From positions 19,409-83,408 of the IMG/VR virus record IMGVR_UViG_3300042518_001688: a DNA stretch of 64,000 nucleotides; one strand, given 5' to 3'. This stretch comes from a virus. This document shows, one piece after another, positions 1 to 8,331 of the stretch. The position numbers and the translations under genes are program-made. The number at the start of each line of letters is the position of its first letter. Position 1 is the stretch's first letter. Below the pieces are notes generated by a model. It was not told where the DNA came from, ran no database searches, and saw only the letters and a list, made by a program, of their open reading frames with translations.

Positions 1-2
1 GC

Positions 3-233
3 ATCACACTCTCCCTTTCACTGGAACACAAAGCCAAACTTGAACAAAAAGCCTTAGAGTTTGGCTGTTTATGGGGCGATCGCCCTAACATTTCATCGCT
101 ACTAAAAGCGATCGCAGATGGTGAACTACTGCTTTCAAAAGCAGACAAACCCGCAAAGCAAAAGCGGGCATTAATCAAGAATGCGATCGCCAGCATTCAA
201 GACGCACTCACAATTTTACTGGAGTTAATTTAA
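3..233 (+). CDS. 3' end of a small gene resembling the N-terminal domain of cyanobacterial WYL-family proteins
   Basis: The reading frame is open from the window edge and ends in TAA at 231-233, giving 76 visible residues. The start (…ITLSLEHKAKLE) and the pattern LWGDRPNISSLLKAIADGEL resemble the DNA-binding N-terminal segment of cyanobacterial WYL-type regulators, but the protein ends soon afterwards, so no WYL effector domain is present. Two HIP1 octamers lie in the frame. The next gene starts one base after the stop, so the two are probably co-transcribed. The family link is from memory of the motif and is moderate; the coding call is firmer. Confidence 0.5.
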   Translation: MTLSLSLEHKAKLEQKALEFGCLWGDRPNISSLLKAIADGELLLSKADKPAKQKRALIKNAIASIQDALTILLELI

Positions 234-234
234 A

Positions 235-501
235 ATGATTGAAAATTTAAGAACGCTTGATCATACATACAGCGAACCCAATGTATTGACAAATTTAAAC
301 CGGTCAATAGACCGCGATAATTTAACTTATCAATTCTTTGATAGTTACTCTGAAGATGTCAAGAGACTAATAAGTGACAGTCAAGGATATTACATAGATT
401 GTCCTTACTTCAATTCACAAGAAGAACAAGAGAAATTTGAAAATGACTGGATTATTATTTCTCGTTCAGAAGGACAGGTTAGATTAAGTAAAAAGAATTA
501 G
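235..501 (+). CDS. hypothetical protein, 88 aa
   Basis: ATG at 235 lies one base after the preceding stop, so translation is probably coupled. The product is small, acidic and soluble, with many Tyr, Asp and Ser residues and no recognisable motif. I do not recognise the family. It sits in the flank left of the disrupted hsdR gene and so is probably host chromosomal. Confidence 0.5.
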   Translation: MIENLRTLDHTYSEPNVLTNLNRSIDRDNLTYQFFDSYSEDVKRLISDSQGYYIDCPYFNSQEEQEKFENDWIIISRSEGQVRLSKKN

Positions 502-590
502 CGATCGCCACAACCAGCCCTCGCTTTCCTTTCCCCTTCACCAAATACCAAGCGATCGCACTAGCAATAAATAGGCGATCGCTTAATTAT

Positions 591-995
591 TTATTTTTTC
601 TTCTGATAAGCTTGTCTCTCTGGCGCGTGATTTTTGTGGACTTCGCAATATGGATAAATTGCGTCGCTTCTTAAATTAGAATTGCACACAAGGCAGTTCA
701 TACTAGCTGCTATTTCACTAGCTATGGGCGTATCCGGATCAAATGATGTTGTGACAATAGCTATAGGTTTACCCGCTTCTTTAATGGCTTGCCATTTACA
801 TCTATTCCTGTAGTGGCTAACTATGGGTGCTGCTAACCAGTAGGGTATTCTCCCACAGGATATAATTAGTCCCTTTGTTCCATTAATTTCCGGGAATGTC
901 ATCTGTAGTAAGTCTAGTCTATCTGCTTTTCCCCTGACTTGAATAAATATCCAAGTCTCCAAGTCTTTTTCTACGGTGGTAATTTTTGTAGTCAT
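591..995 (-). CDS. Csx3/Crn3-like protein with zinc-binding tail
   Basis: The central stretch GLIISCGRIPYWLAAPIVSH followed by an A-I-V segment resembles the Csx3 (Crn3) core, where a GR/GPxPxxL helix packs against a beta sheet. Crn3 proteins are metal-dependent ring nucleases that degrade cyclic tetra-adenylate made by type III CRISPR systems. The C-terminus carries C-x2-C and C-x2-H pairs (CLVCN and YCEVHK), a likely zinc site not found in minimal Csx3. The start is taken at ATG 995 (MTTKITT), with ATG 1004 as alternative; neither has a strong ribosome-binding site. It is divergent from a clearer csx3 gene at 1108. No cas genes are visible, so a role in cyclic oligoadenylate signalling is inferred. 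Confidence 0.5.
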   Translation of the reverse strand: MTTKITTVEKDLETWIFIQVRGKADRLDLLQMTFPEINGTKGLIISCGRIPYWLAAPIVSHYRNRCKWQAIKEAGKPIAIVTTSFDPDTPIASEIAASMNCLVCNSNLRSDAIYPYCEVHKNHAPERQAYQKKK

Positions 996-1107
996 AATCA
1001 ACATTTTAGCTAATTTTAAAGTAATTATAGTAGGATGCTTGACAACTTACTATAATCTTTGCTATTGTAGTTTACATAAGAAAAAGCCAGCCAAGGAGCT
1101 ACTACGT

Positions 1108-1410
1108 ATGTCCACTTACAATATTGACTTAGTTGATGGCATTGTAAAAGTTGGCTTTGGTGAGCCAGCGCAAAATGACCAAATCGTTAAAGATGCAAAA
1201 GCCCTAGCTGATGCCTTAGTATCTTCCGGCGAATTAAATGGTCAATTGGTTAAGATTAGCGGACCCGCTTCTCTTCCTGTTGCTTTTGTTTTAGCTAAAT
1301 CTTTTTCTGCGGTTGCTGCGGCGATCGCTTGCTATGATCCCAAATTGCAAAAATATGTGGTTGCTATCAGCCACAATCCTAAATATCAAATTGGTGATTT
1401 AGTTGATTAA
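1108..1410 (+). CDS. csx3: CRISPR-associated ring nuclease Csx3 (Crn3) family protein
   Basis: The 100-residue product matches the Csx3 pattern across its length: an N-terminal strand pair, then GPASLPVAFVLAKSF, then ACYDPKLQKYVVAISHNP and the ending YQIGDLVD. Csx3/Crn3 enzymes cleave cyclic tetra-adenylate and switch off type III CRISPR ancillary effectors. The start at 1108 is set by AAGGAG at 1093-1098; the longer upstream frame is not needed. Many cyanobacterial Csx3 proteins are fused to an AAA domain, but here the protein stands alone. A strong terminator follows at once. Whether it serves the host or acts as an anti-CRISPR cannot be told from the sequence. Confidence 0.75.
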   Translation: MSTYNIDLVDGIVKVGFGEPAQNDQIVKDAKALADALVSSGELNGQLVKISGPASLPVAFVLAKSFSAVAAAIACYDPKLQKYVVAISHNPKYQIGDLVD

Positions 1411-1416
1411 TTAGTT

Positions 1417-1464
1417 AAAAGCGATTTGATTTGCTCGTTGCAAAATATCAAGTCGCTTTTTTTT
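1417..1464 (+). terminator. rho-independent terminator after csx3
   Basis: Arms at 1417-1430 (AAAAGCGATTTGAT) and 1447-1460 pair with one mismatch around a 16-base loop, and the second arm runs into eight or more T residues. It lies between csx3 and the cupin gene, so the cupin probably has its own promoter or depends on read-through. Confidence 0.75.
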
Positions 1465-1475
1465 ATGAGGATTTT

Positions 1476-1922
1476 ATGCAACAAAAATGCTTAGAAAAAT
1501 GGAATAGCAATTTATTTTGGGAGTTAGTTGATCCTCCTAAAATAAATATCCCCAGCCATCTTGGTTGGGTTGAATATGAGGAATACATGAAAGCCATTCT
1601 GGTTAATTGTGTTCCTGGAGAACTCGGTAGATTATTGGTAGACTTCCCTGCTAACTCTACTGAAGATAATAAACTACACACGCATCCAGCAAGCGATCGC
1701 TGTGTAACAGTCATCAAAGGTAGTGGAGATTTTATCTGCTATCGTGACAAAAAAGTTCAAACTTTTCCTTTAGTTCCTGGCGTTCGTGTCTGGATGCCCA
1801 GGGGGATTTTACACACTTTTAAGAGTGGAAATGAAGGGTTGTTAGTTGAGAGCCTACACAATCCCTTTATTCCACTAGATCATCCCAAATGCTTGATTTA
1901 TCCAAAGTTAGCAATTGAGTAA
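1476..1922 (+). CDS. cupin-domain protein
   Basis: The 148-residue product carries a single cupin barrel. The first cupin motif appears as LHTHPASDRCVTVIKGSG and the second as PGVRVWMPRGILHTF, with His residues placed for metal binding (HxH and a late H). Small single-cupin proteins act as enzymes or small-molecule sensors and the substrate cannot be told here. ATG 1476 is preferred because ATGAGG lies six bases upstream; an in-frame TTG at 1431 falls inside the terminator. Probably host chromosomal. Confidence 0.7.
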   Translation: MQQKCLEKWNSNLFWELVDPPKINIPSHLGWVEYEEYMKAILVNCVPGELGRLLVDFPANSTEDNKLHTHPASDRCVTVIKGSGDFICYRDKKVQTFPLVPGVRVWMPRGILHTFKSGNEGLLVESLHNPFIPLDHPKCLIYPKLAIE

Positions 1923-1929
1923 TTTAATT

Positions 1930-2226
1930 ATGCGTCAAGAGTGGCTAGGTTTGTTAAGAGATTTGCCAGTCTCTATAAATAATTTGGCTGATCCTAGTAT
2001 TCTGCGGCTTTCCACAGAGGCAAAGCTAAACCAGTTGGTGAGCGATCGCCATACTGGGCCAGTTGCCATCATCAAATCAGGCTTACTTCGTGCGCCCGTT
2101 ATCCCTCATAATTTTAATTTAAAATCTGTCAGTCTCCTACAAAGACGTACTAGATATTTGGGATGTTTAAAATCCTGGTTGAACTTGTTACATAACCAAG
2201 GAATTACAGGAAATTTCATGCTATGA
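1930..2226 (+). CDS. hypothetical protein, about 98 aa
   Basis: The frame follows the cupin stop closely. ATG 1930 is used here; a TTG at 1915 would overlap the cupin stop. The product ends in a basic stretch (LQRRTRYLGCLKSWL). No family is recognised and no good ribosome-binding site precedes either start, so the call is tentative. Confidence 0.35.
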   Translation: MRQEWLGLLRDLPVSINNLADPSILRLSTEAKLNQLVSDRHTGPVAIIKSGLLRAPVIPHNFNLKSVSLLQRRTRYLGCLKSWLNLLHNQGITGNFML

Positions 2227-2243
2227 GAGATGGAATGTATTTT

Positions 2244-2930
2244 CTAATTAAATAGTTTTATTATGCCTCTAATCAATTGAAAATGCGGGATATTATCAAG
2301 TCTAAGTTGATTTTGCAAAACCTCCTTGCCAACAATACCACCACAAGTTAATAGGCATACTGCTGATGATTGAGCAAGGATTTTATCCGTTGATAGCAGA
2401 AATGAACCGATTGTTTCAAGTAAATGGTGGTTATTAATTTGAGTTTCTGTATCAGCTAAAACTGACACAATTTTATGTCTAGCTGGTGATGACATATTCT
2501 GAAGTTCAATAGCTAGGCTTGCTTGATATTCATCGGATTCGTCTGCTAACCAGTCAACTATTGTTTCTGCAATTTCATAAAGAGCATCTTCATCTTCTAG
2601 CCCTGCGCGTAACTGATTAAGAAATTCCTTAATGTGAATAGGAAAATCATTTAATCCTATGAGACTCAATTGAGGCGCTGTTACTGTAGAATTTAAAAAA
2701 ACTTCATTCCCAGGTCTTTGCAATGGTGTGTCAGGGCTTAATAGAATAGTAGCTTGCCCACTGAGTAACTTAAATAAAGTTTCTTGGTCAATTAAAAGTT
2801 TTTCACTATTATGTTTAATATAATCTCTCAATAGATCCAAATTTACAGATGATGATCGAGTATTTGTTGGTACGTCAGTATTAACATTGGTAAATACACT
2901 TCCTATGGTTTCATCTTGCCTAACCTTCAA
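2244..2930 (-). CDS. hypothetical protein downstream of a TIGR04255 gene
   Basis: A 228-residue frame begins at TTG 2930 and overlaps the stop of the TIGR04255 gene by 11 bases, the usual arrangement for a translationally coupled partner. An ATG at 3029 with GGAG nine bases upstream would add 33 residues but would overlap conserved TIGR04255 coding sequence by 110 bases. The middle of the product contains an acidic helical segment (LADESDEYQASLAIELQ). TIGR04255 genes often have a small downstream partner of unknown function and this may be one. Confidence 0.5.
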   Translation of the reverse strand: MKVRQDETIGSVFTNVNTDVPTNTRSSSVNLDLLRDYIKHNSEKLLIDQETLFKLLSGQATILLSPDTPLQRPGNEVFLNSTVTAPQLSLIGLNDFPIHIKEFLNQLRAGLEDEDALYEIAETIVDWLADESDEYQASLAIELQNMSSPARHKIVSVLADTETQINNHHLLETIGSFLLSTDKILAQSSAVCLLTCGGIVGKEVLQNQLRLDNIPHFQLIRGIIKLFN

Positions 2931-3705
2931 TTGGTTCTGGTTGTAAGCATTGATGTAATTCCTGGGTAATACACCACTGGAAAAAGTTTCTGGCTTCTTG
3001 ATTAAATTTGTTGAGGTTTCCATTAACATCTTTTATCTCCGTTATATTTTCAGTGTGAAAATCAGCATCTATAAAATAACCCAGTTCAGTAGATTCTTTT
3101 TTCCGTGCAAGTCCATACCGAACACTCATTATTGCATCTGCATAACCCAGACGGCACATGAAAAACGAGAATGCGTCAGGAAAATTATCTTCTGGCAAGT
3201 CCTCAGCCGCAAATATACCTAACATTGGTGGTTTAAGTAGGTCTCGCCAGTGCCTATTCTCTAAACCCAGTTCAGAGCGCATAATAAAGTCCTGGTATCG
3301 CAGTCCAATTCTGGTAAAGTATGACGGTTGATAGTGTTTGACCACTAATTCAATAGCAGTAGATAGTCGCTTACTGAAATCCTCCCAACTGGTATATTTC
3401 AAAGTAGAAAGGGCTATAAAGTCACTTGATAAAACAAGTTTCCATACTCCTTCTTTGTCAGCAAACTCGTAAGAAAAGCCTTGTCCTAACAGCAACGGAG
3501 GTGAATTAGGTTGTGGGTTGGACGATATAGACATTTCAATGGATTGAGGTTGACTGAATAGTGGATAATCAGACCTCACCGCTTCCTGAAAGTCTACAGG
3601 AGCTTCTTTCTCAATTTTTAATATTTTTGGAAACCTAAGTTGACAAATTACTTCCACAAGAGGATTGCGGGAATATCTAACGCGAGGAGATTCAGGAAAT
3701 TTCAT
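2920..3705 (-). CDS. TIGR04255 family protein
   Basis: The 261-residue product has the hallmarks of TIGR04255: an N-terminal PLVEVICQLRFP strand, a central FTRIGLRYQDFI segment, and a C-terminal helix ending QWCITQELHQCLQPEP. The family is scattered among bacteria, often near defence or mobile genes, and has no established reaction. It is divergent from the hsdR remnant across a 310-base AT-rich spacer, which fits a defence locus on the host side of the junction. Confidence 0.75.
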   Translation of the reverse strand: MKFPESPRVRYSRNPLVEVICQLRFPKILKIEKEAPVDFQEAVRSDYPLFSQPQSIEMSISSNPQPNSPPLLLGQGFSYEFADKEGVWKLVLSSDFIALSTLKYTSWEDFSKRLSTAIELVVKHYQPSYFTRIGLRYQDFIMRSELGLENRHWRDLLKPPMLGIFAAEDLPEDNFPDAFSFFMCRLGYADAIMSVRYGLARKKESTELGYFIDADFHTENITEIKDVNGNLNKFNQEARNFFQWCITQELHQCLQPEPIEG

Positions 3706-3952
3706 AGACTTGTTTAACTTAGCTAATCGGCAACCAAATTAAGGTTCTGTTTAAGACATAGATAAAGGTATACCTAAAAAACTCAGGTTGAAGTAAATAA
3801 TAAAACTCTGTATAGAGATTTATAGAAATTTTGAGTTTGGTTAACCCAAAATTAACCTTCTCACTTTTATATGATTTTAATTCTAAAACACTATATATTT
3901 CCTGTCTTCCGCACTCCTAAATAGACATTTTACAATCTCTTTACACAAAAAA

Positions 3953-3982
3953 TTGATAGTCAAGTTATGATTTCAGTATTAT
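3953..3982 (+). promoter_or_regulatory. candidate sigma-70 promoter of hsdR
   Basis: TTGATA (3953-3958) and TATTAT (3977-3982) are separated by 18 bases and lie 34 bases before the hsdR start. The rest of the 310-base spacer 3706-4015 is AT-rich; I saw no gene or strong hairpin in it. Confidence 0.4.
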
Positions 3983-4015
3983 GACCATGAATCAGTAGTA
4001 TAGCTTATCACGAGC

Positions 4016-4321
4016 ATGAGTGCCGAATATTCCGAAGATATCCTAGTTCAACAAACCACAGCAGACTTCTTTGAACATACCCTGAAATGGCATTGCGTTT
4101 ACGCCTATAATCAGGAAACCTTCGGTATTGACGGTACACTGGGACGCAAAGACAAAAAAGAAATAGTCCTCAAACGCTATCTCCGGGAAGCACTAGCAAA
4201 AATAAACCCTGGTCATCCCCAGCAAGTATTACGACTACTAAGGCATCTTCAGCAGTCAAACTACGAATGCGGTCTTTCATTTGCCGTGCCGCAGCAATTG
4301 TTGGAACTCTTATATAAGTAG
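4016..4321 (+). pseudogene. hsdR: N-terminal remnant of type I restriction enzyme subunit R (HsdR)
   Basis: The frame opens with MSAEYSEDILVQQTTADFF and continues through YAYNQETFGIDGTLGR and VVLxRYLREAL-type sequence to INPGHP, the standard N-terminus of HsdR. HsdR is normally about 1000 residues and carries nuclease and translocase domains. Here homology stops near base 4215, after about 65 codons, and the frame then runs antisense through a phage helicase until a chance stop at 4321. The nuclease and motor are lost. The start and promoter spacing look intact, so this was a working gene cut by the neighbouring element. Confidence 0.8.
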
Positions 4322-5195
4322 CGCACTCAGGAAGTCCCTTGGCTCGGTCTAGTTTCATCCGACCATGCGCCCACAAAATTGCTTTTTCAACCCAACCGCC
4401 TTGAACATCAATGGCTGTATTTAAAGAATCAGTTAACTGTTGTTCATTAGTTGCGTTAGTAAAAGTTTTACCGTTGTAGACAGCACGACCTCTACGATAG
4501 GAAAATTCCCCTTCCATTGTCACAAACGAAAAAGCAGGAATTATGCCATCACGCAAGGCATCTTCCAATCTATACTGGAAGTCAGGAACGCATTGGTAAG
4601 CATTCTCTTCCACAGGGGTATAAGTTAGCCAGTTACCCAAAATCCTCTTGTTATCGGAACGGAACGGTGTACCGGAAGTCATTAATCGGTGGGATACAAT
4701 CGCATCTGGAAACGCTTGTTCACAAGCTTGGCCAAAAGCTAAATCGGAACTAACATGATGAACTTCGTCCAGAATCACCAATAATTTGCGTGCTACAGTT
4801 CTGGATAAATGATCTAGAAGCGAGTCAGAGTTACCTGAATAACTGAGCCATTGATAACTGACAACCAAACCGTGATAAGATTGTGATAATAACTCTTCTG
4901 GTGTGGGCAACCTGCCTAAGCTTTTCACAGTCCCTGAGTAAAAAAGATTAAGGTTAAAAAGATTGAAAGCATCCTGGGCATATTGCCGTTTCAAGTGTTC
5001 TGCCGGAACAACAACAACCAGAAATTTCCAGTCAAAACCATTTTTGAGAGAATTGAAAGCGTGTAATGCTCCAGCCGTTTTTCCTGCTGATGTACAAGCT
5101 TCAACTAGGAAGTTCTTTTTGGGGTTGGTTTGATATGCTCTGACAAATCTTTCTTGCCTCCATCTTCTGACTTTGCCTTTGGACAGTAAATTCAT
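4170..5195 (-). CDS. DEAD/DEAH-box helicase, truncated at its 3' end
   Basis: The product shows helicase motif I as SAGKT (residues 36-40), motif II as DEVHH (143-147) and motif III as SGTP (174-177), so the first RecA domain is complete. Residue 300 onward should enter the second RecA domain, but after TAEDALVVV the frame runs into antisense hsdR sequence and stops at 4170. The ATPase would therefore be inactive as a helicase. The start at 5195 lies 12 bases after the methyltransferase gene. It is the last gene of the minus-strand replication operon. Confidence 0.75.
   Translation of the reverse strand: MNLLSKGKVRRWRQERFVRAYQTNPKKNFLVEACTSAGKTAGALHAFNSLKNGFDWKFLVVVVPAEHLKRQYAQDAFNLFNLNLFYSGTVKSLGRLPTPEELLSQSYHGLVVSYQWLSYSGNSDSLLDHLSRTVARKLLVILDEVHHVSSDLAFGQACEQAFPDAIVSHRLMTSGTPFRSDNKRILGNWLTYTPVEENAYQCVPDFQYRLEDALRDGIIPAFSFVTMEGEFSYRRGRAVYNGKTFTNATNEQQLTDSLNTAIDVQGGWVEKAILWAHGRMKLDRAKGLPECATYIRVPTIAAARQMKDRIRSLTAEDALVVVILAGDDQGLFLLVLPGDSV
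4205..4235. other. junction between host hsdR and the phage-like element
   Basis: Two truncated genes meet here: hsdR from the left and, from the right on the other strand, a helicase lacking its second RecA domain. Both end without their own stop codon. The exact crossover cannot be fixed without an intact homologue of either gene. I saw no direct repeat of att type. Confidence 0.6.
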
Positions 5196-5207
5196 ATTTT
5201 ATTTCTC

Positions 5208-5885
5208 CTAGATCAAAAATGTTGTTGATGAGTTTTCTTTACCTAATCTAATGTCAAACACAGCGTCATAGCATTGCCTACCACTGTTTTTAATCGGCTT
5301 ACCATTTTTAAATTGTGGTATGCCATTAATAGTTTTTTGGCATTTACTCATGGGTTCACCGTCTTTCAAGTAATCAATTCGCTTGGGGATTAAGTGAGTG
5401 TGGTGAATATGTGCTTCTAAGTTTTTTAAGCTTTCACTTCTTGCCTGGCTTGAAAAGGTATCCAGTGGAATTAGGAACAATAATCTCGCAGTTGGATTAT
5501 CGGGATTTAATAGCTTAAGAGAATGGCTAATTGCCTCCATGCACAAACTAAATGGTGGATTGGTGATAATTAAGTCGTAGTAACCACCATGCTGAAATTC
5601 AAAAAAGCTACCATGATATGCAAAACAATGGTTTTTTAGTTGAATAAGTTGCAGGTAGCGAGAATACTTTATTTCTAGAACATCAATTATGCGATCGCTC
5701 GGTAAATACTTCACGATTTGACCACTTCCTGCGAAGGGTTCTAGTATTTTCATATCTGTTGGTAATACTAAGCTTGCGATCGCTTGTGCTTCTTTATCGG
5801 GAGTCTCATAGTCATCATTCGTAAACTCCTCAACCGATCTAATTGATAATAGCTGATTCATGTTATTTTGTTCAGTAGTTTTCAT
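5208..5885 (-). CDS. adenine-specific DNA methyltransferase
   Basis: S-adenosylmethionine motif I appears as EPFAGSGQ (about residues 49-56) and the catalytic motif IV as NPPF (109-112), typical of N6-adenine methyltransferases. The protein is 225 residues when started at ATG 5885; a longer frame to 5990 would overlap the upstream gene and has no clear ribosome-binding site. No cognate endonuclease is present, so it is an orphan enzyme of the kind phages use to protect or time replication of their DNA. Recognition sequence unknown. Confidence 0.8.
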   Translation of the reverse strand: MKTTEQNNMNQLLSIRSVEEFTNDDYETPDKEAQAIASLVLPTDMKILEPFAGSGQIVKYLPSDRIIDVLEIKYSRYLQLIQLKNHCFAYHGSFFEFQHGGYYDLIITNPPFSLCMEAISHSLKLLNPDNPTARLLFLIPLDTFSSQARSESLKNLEAHIHHTHLIPKRIDYLKDGEPMSKCQKTINGIPQFKNGKPIKNSGRQCYDAVFDIRLGKENSSTTFLI

Positions 5886-5916
5886 TGTTATTCTTCTAGT
5901 TTTGGGGAGAAATAGA

Positions 5917-6162
5917 TCATAAAGTTTTAAATCCATACAAATTCCAAATCCAAGTTTTACCGTTTCTGGTAATTTCCTGGGGTCTGTCAATTACCACGTC
6001 AAAATTTCTGCCGCGACAATTTTTATTACTTGACCAAGTTTGTAACATTCTTTGTTCTGAACACTCTCTATCGAGAGATTTCATCCGCATCCAACGACCA
6101 TCAGAATCCTTAAAGTAGTTACCGCAAATGCCTACTTTTTCTCCATTTTTTAATGTTATCAT
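5917..6162 (-). CDS. hypothetical protein, 81 aa
   Basis: Starts at ATG 6162 behind AGGGAAAA. It begins with MITLKNGEKVGICGNYFKDS and contains several Trp and Arg residues; no known domain is recognised. It lies between dnaB and the methyltransferase in the replication operon. Confidence 0.6.
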   Translation of the reverse strand: MITLKNGEKVGICGNYFKDSDGRWMRMKSLDRECSEQRMLQTWSSNKNCRGRNFDVVIDRPQEITRNGKTWIWNLYGFKTL

Positions 6163-6217
6163 TTTTCCCTACCATCAAAAGAAATTTTGTTAGCGATCTG
6201 CTTGATTATGTACCGCA

Positions 6218-7558
6218 TTAATAACCACCTGTGGCTAAATTTCTGAACTTGGTATATTGCGGATCAAACAGAAGTTTAACTGTTCCTGTTGGTCCATTCC
6301 GATGCTTGGCAATAATTATCTCGGCAATCCCTCTGTCTGGAGTATCGGGATTGTAGTATTCATCCCGATACAACATCATCACGATATCTGCATCCTGTTC
6401 TATAGATCCGCTTTGACGTAAATCAGACAACATAGGGCGTTTATTGGTTCTTGCCTCAACCCCACGATTTAACTGAGATAAGGCAATAATTGGTACATTC
6501 AATTCCCTGGCTAACTTCTTTAGTCCGCGAGTGATTCTGGATATTTCCTTAACATCATCATCACCAGAACCACCCATCAGTTGCAAATAATCAATCACCA
6601 CTAAGCCCAAATCACCCTTTGCTTTTTGGAGTCTCCGACATTGCGATCGCACATGATTGACTGTAATATCTGCGGTGTCGTCAATGTAAATTTCTGACTC
6701 GCTTAACGAGTTGATGGCGCGAAACAAAGAATCCCATTGAGTGCTAGAAACCTTACCAGTTCGCAAGGATGACGACTCAATTCCTGTCTCACTGGACAAT
6801 AGCCTTTGAACTAATTGATCCTTGCTCATTTCTAAGCTAAAGAATGCGATCGGCATCTTGGCTGCACCTATGTAATGCGCCATATTCAAAGCAAATGCTG
6901 TTTTGCCGAGCGATGGCCTAGCTGCCACGATAATTAAATCGGAGCGTTGAAAGCCACTGGTCATTGCATCTAAATCATAAAACCCGCAAGGTATTCCCGG
7001 TGACGCAGTGCCATTAGACCTGGTTTCAATATCTTGATAGGTAGTAATTAGCGTTTCTGATATATGAACTAATCCCGACTCTTTCTTCTCTTCGGCAATG
7101 GTACTGATTCGCTGGTCTATCCTGTCCCGAATCTCAGGTAGTTCAGTTTCGGTTTGGTATCCCAACTCAATTAGGTCATTACCTGCCTTGATGATGTTTC
7201 GGCGCTCATACAACTCCATCAGCCTTTTAGCTTGGAAATCAATATTTACGGCGGAAACAACACTATCGGCTAAACTAGCAATCTTATTTCTGCCACCTAC
7301 CGTTTTCAAGAATCCCTTGTCTGTCAACCAACCAGTAATCGGACCCAATGATACAAGAGGCAATCCCTTGGAGTGAAGATCCAAAAACCCCTTGTAGATG
7401 GTCACATGAGATGAATCAGAGAATGCTTCAAACTTGAGGATGTCAATAACTCTACCCATTGCTTCGGGGTCAAGCATTATCCCCCCTAGAATTGCCTCCT
7501 CGCATTCGATATCGGTAGGGGGCAATCCGTGATTACTACGGAAGTTTAAATCTGTCAT
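6218..7558 (-). CDS. dnaB: replicative DNA helicase DnaB
   Basis: The 446-residue protein has the DnaB N-terminal domain (residues 15-120) and a RecA-type motor with Walker A PSLGKT (215-220), SLEMS (241-245), Walker B VVIDYLQLM near 315, and the QSGSIEQDAD segment. It lacks an intein. DnaB unwinds DNA ahead of the replisome. The start overlaps the stop of the preceding gene as ATGA (7555-7558), so the two are coupled. A dedicated DnaB beside a loader-like and an initiator-like gene makes this a self-contained replication module. Confidence 0.95.
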   Translation of the reverse strand: MTDLNFRSNHGLPPTDIECEEAILGGIMLDPEAMGRVIDILKFEAFSDSSHVTIYKGFLDLHSKGLPLVSLGPITGWLTDKGFLKTVGGRNKIASLADSVVSAVNIDFQAKRLMELYERRNIIKAGNDLIELGYQTETELPEIRDRIDQRISTIAEEKKESGLVHISETLITTYQDIETRSNGTASPGIPCGFYDLDAMTSGFQRSDLIIVAARPSLGKTAFALNMAHYIGAAKMPIAFFSLEMSKDQLVQRLLSSETGIESSSLRTGKVSSTQWDSLFRAINSLSESEIYIDDTADITVNHVRSQCRRLQKAKGDLGLVVIDYLQLMGGSGDDDVKEISRITRGLKKLARELNVPIIALSQLNRGVEARTNKRPMLSDLRQSGSIEQDADIVMMLYRDEYYNPDTPDRGIAEIIIAKHRNGPTGTVKLLFDPQYTKFRNLATGGY

Positions 7559-8331
7559 GGTTTTATCGCCCCGATCGCTTTCAATTTCTCACTTAACTCA
7601 ATTCGCTGTTCTTCTGTAATGGGTACGCCTTCCTGCACGGGCTTCTTAGAAGAACCGGGGGTTTCGTTATACTTGGTCTTGAATGATTTCCACAGTTCAC
7701 CGGATATCAGAGAGGATATGGTTAATTCCATGCCAACTGACTCAAGGCACAACCGACCTTTTTCTGATAGTTGAGAGAGGTGGTATTCTTTCTCGCCTCG
7801 GCAAGCTCTCTCAACATGATCCCAATCGTAGGCGATATCTACAATTACTTCCTGGATTTCCAATACCGCAGCCTGGGGTAAGCACAAAACGGATTTATCA
7901 ATTGGTTGGGTGTGGACGGAAATAAACTGCTTTTCCAGTTTTGGTAATTCCTTGGGGTCAGCAAACTTAACCGAACCCAGACCACCGATCGCTTGCAATG
8001 CAGTCCTAGCTTGCGGATTGAGTTGCAATAGTTTCTCCCTAGCTTCTGGGATTGGCAGGGGAACTATCTGAGCGATCGCTCCCCAATCCTGAAGTGCTTG
8101 GGCTTCTTTATTGGGTTTGACAAACTCAATGATTTTCTCAACCGGTGGCATAAACTCACAACGGGCGATCGCTGTTTCGACAGCTTGAAGCCATTCTTGG
8201 TCGTTCAGGTGTTGGGATGCAGTATTTAACCAAACACCCTGAATTAATGGGTTGCTTAATTTACCAGCTTCTCTTGGCCATTGTGCAGCGATCGCCTCTA
8301 AGCCAATTTGAAAGGACTCAGGAGTTATCAT
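7555..8331 (-). CDS. putative DnaB loader-like replication protein
   Basis: The 258-residue product is encoded directly upstream of dnaB with a 4-base overlap. The N-terminal ~75 residues form a helical unit (GVWLNTASQHLNDQEWLQA then FMPPVEKIIEF) that resembles the helicase-loader domain of G39P/gpP-type proteins. No AAA ATPase motif is visible, so it would be an ATP-independent loader. Assignment rests mostly on position and is moderate. Confidence 0.55.
   Translation of the reverse strand: MITPESFQIGLEAIAAQWPREAGKLSNPLIQGVWLNTASQHLNDQEWLQAVETAIARCEFMPPVEKIIEFVKPNKEAQALQDWGAIAQIVPLPIPEAREKLLQLNPQARTALQAIGGLGSVKFADPKELPKLEKQFISVHTQPIDKSVLCLPQAAVLEIQEVIVDIAYDWDHVERACRGEKEYHLSQLSEKGRLCLESVGMELTISSLISGELWKSFKTKYNETPGSSKKPVQEGVPITEEQRIELSEKLKAIGAIKP

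Noticed and set aside
4016-4321. Intact small gene of 101 codons
   Set aside because: The first 65 codons are clearly the start of HsdR and the rest is antisense to a helicase, so it is a truncated gene.
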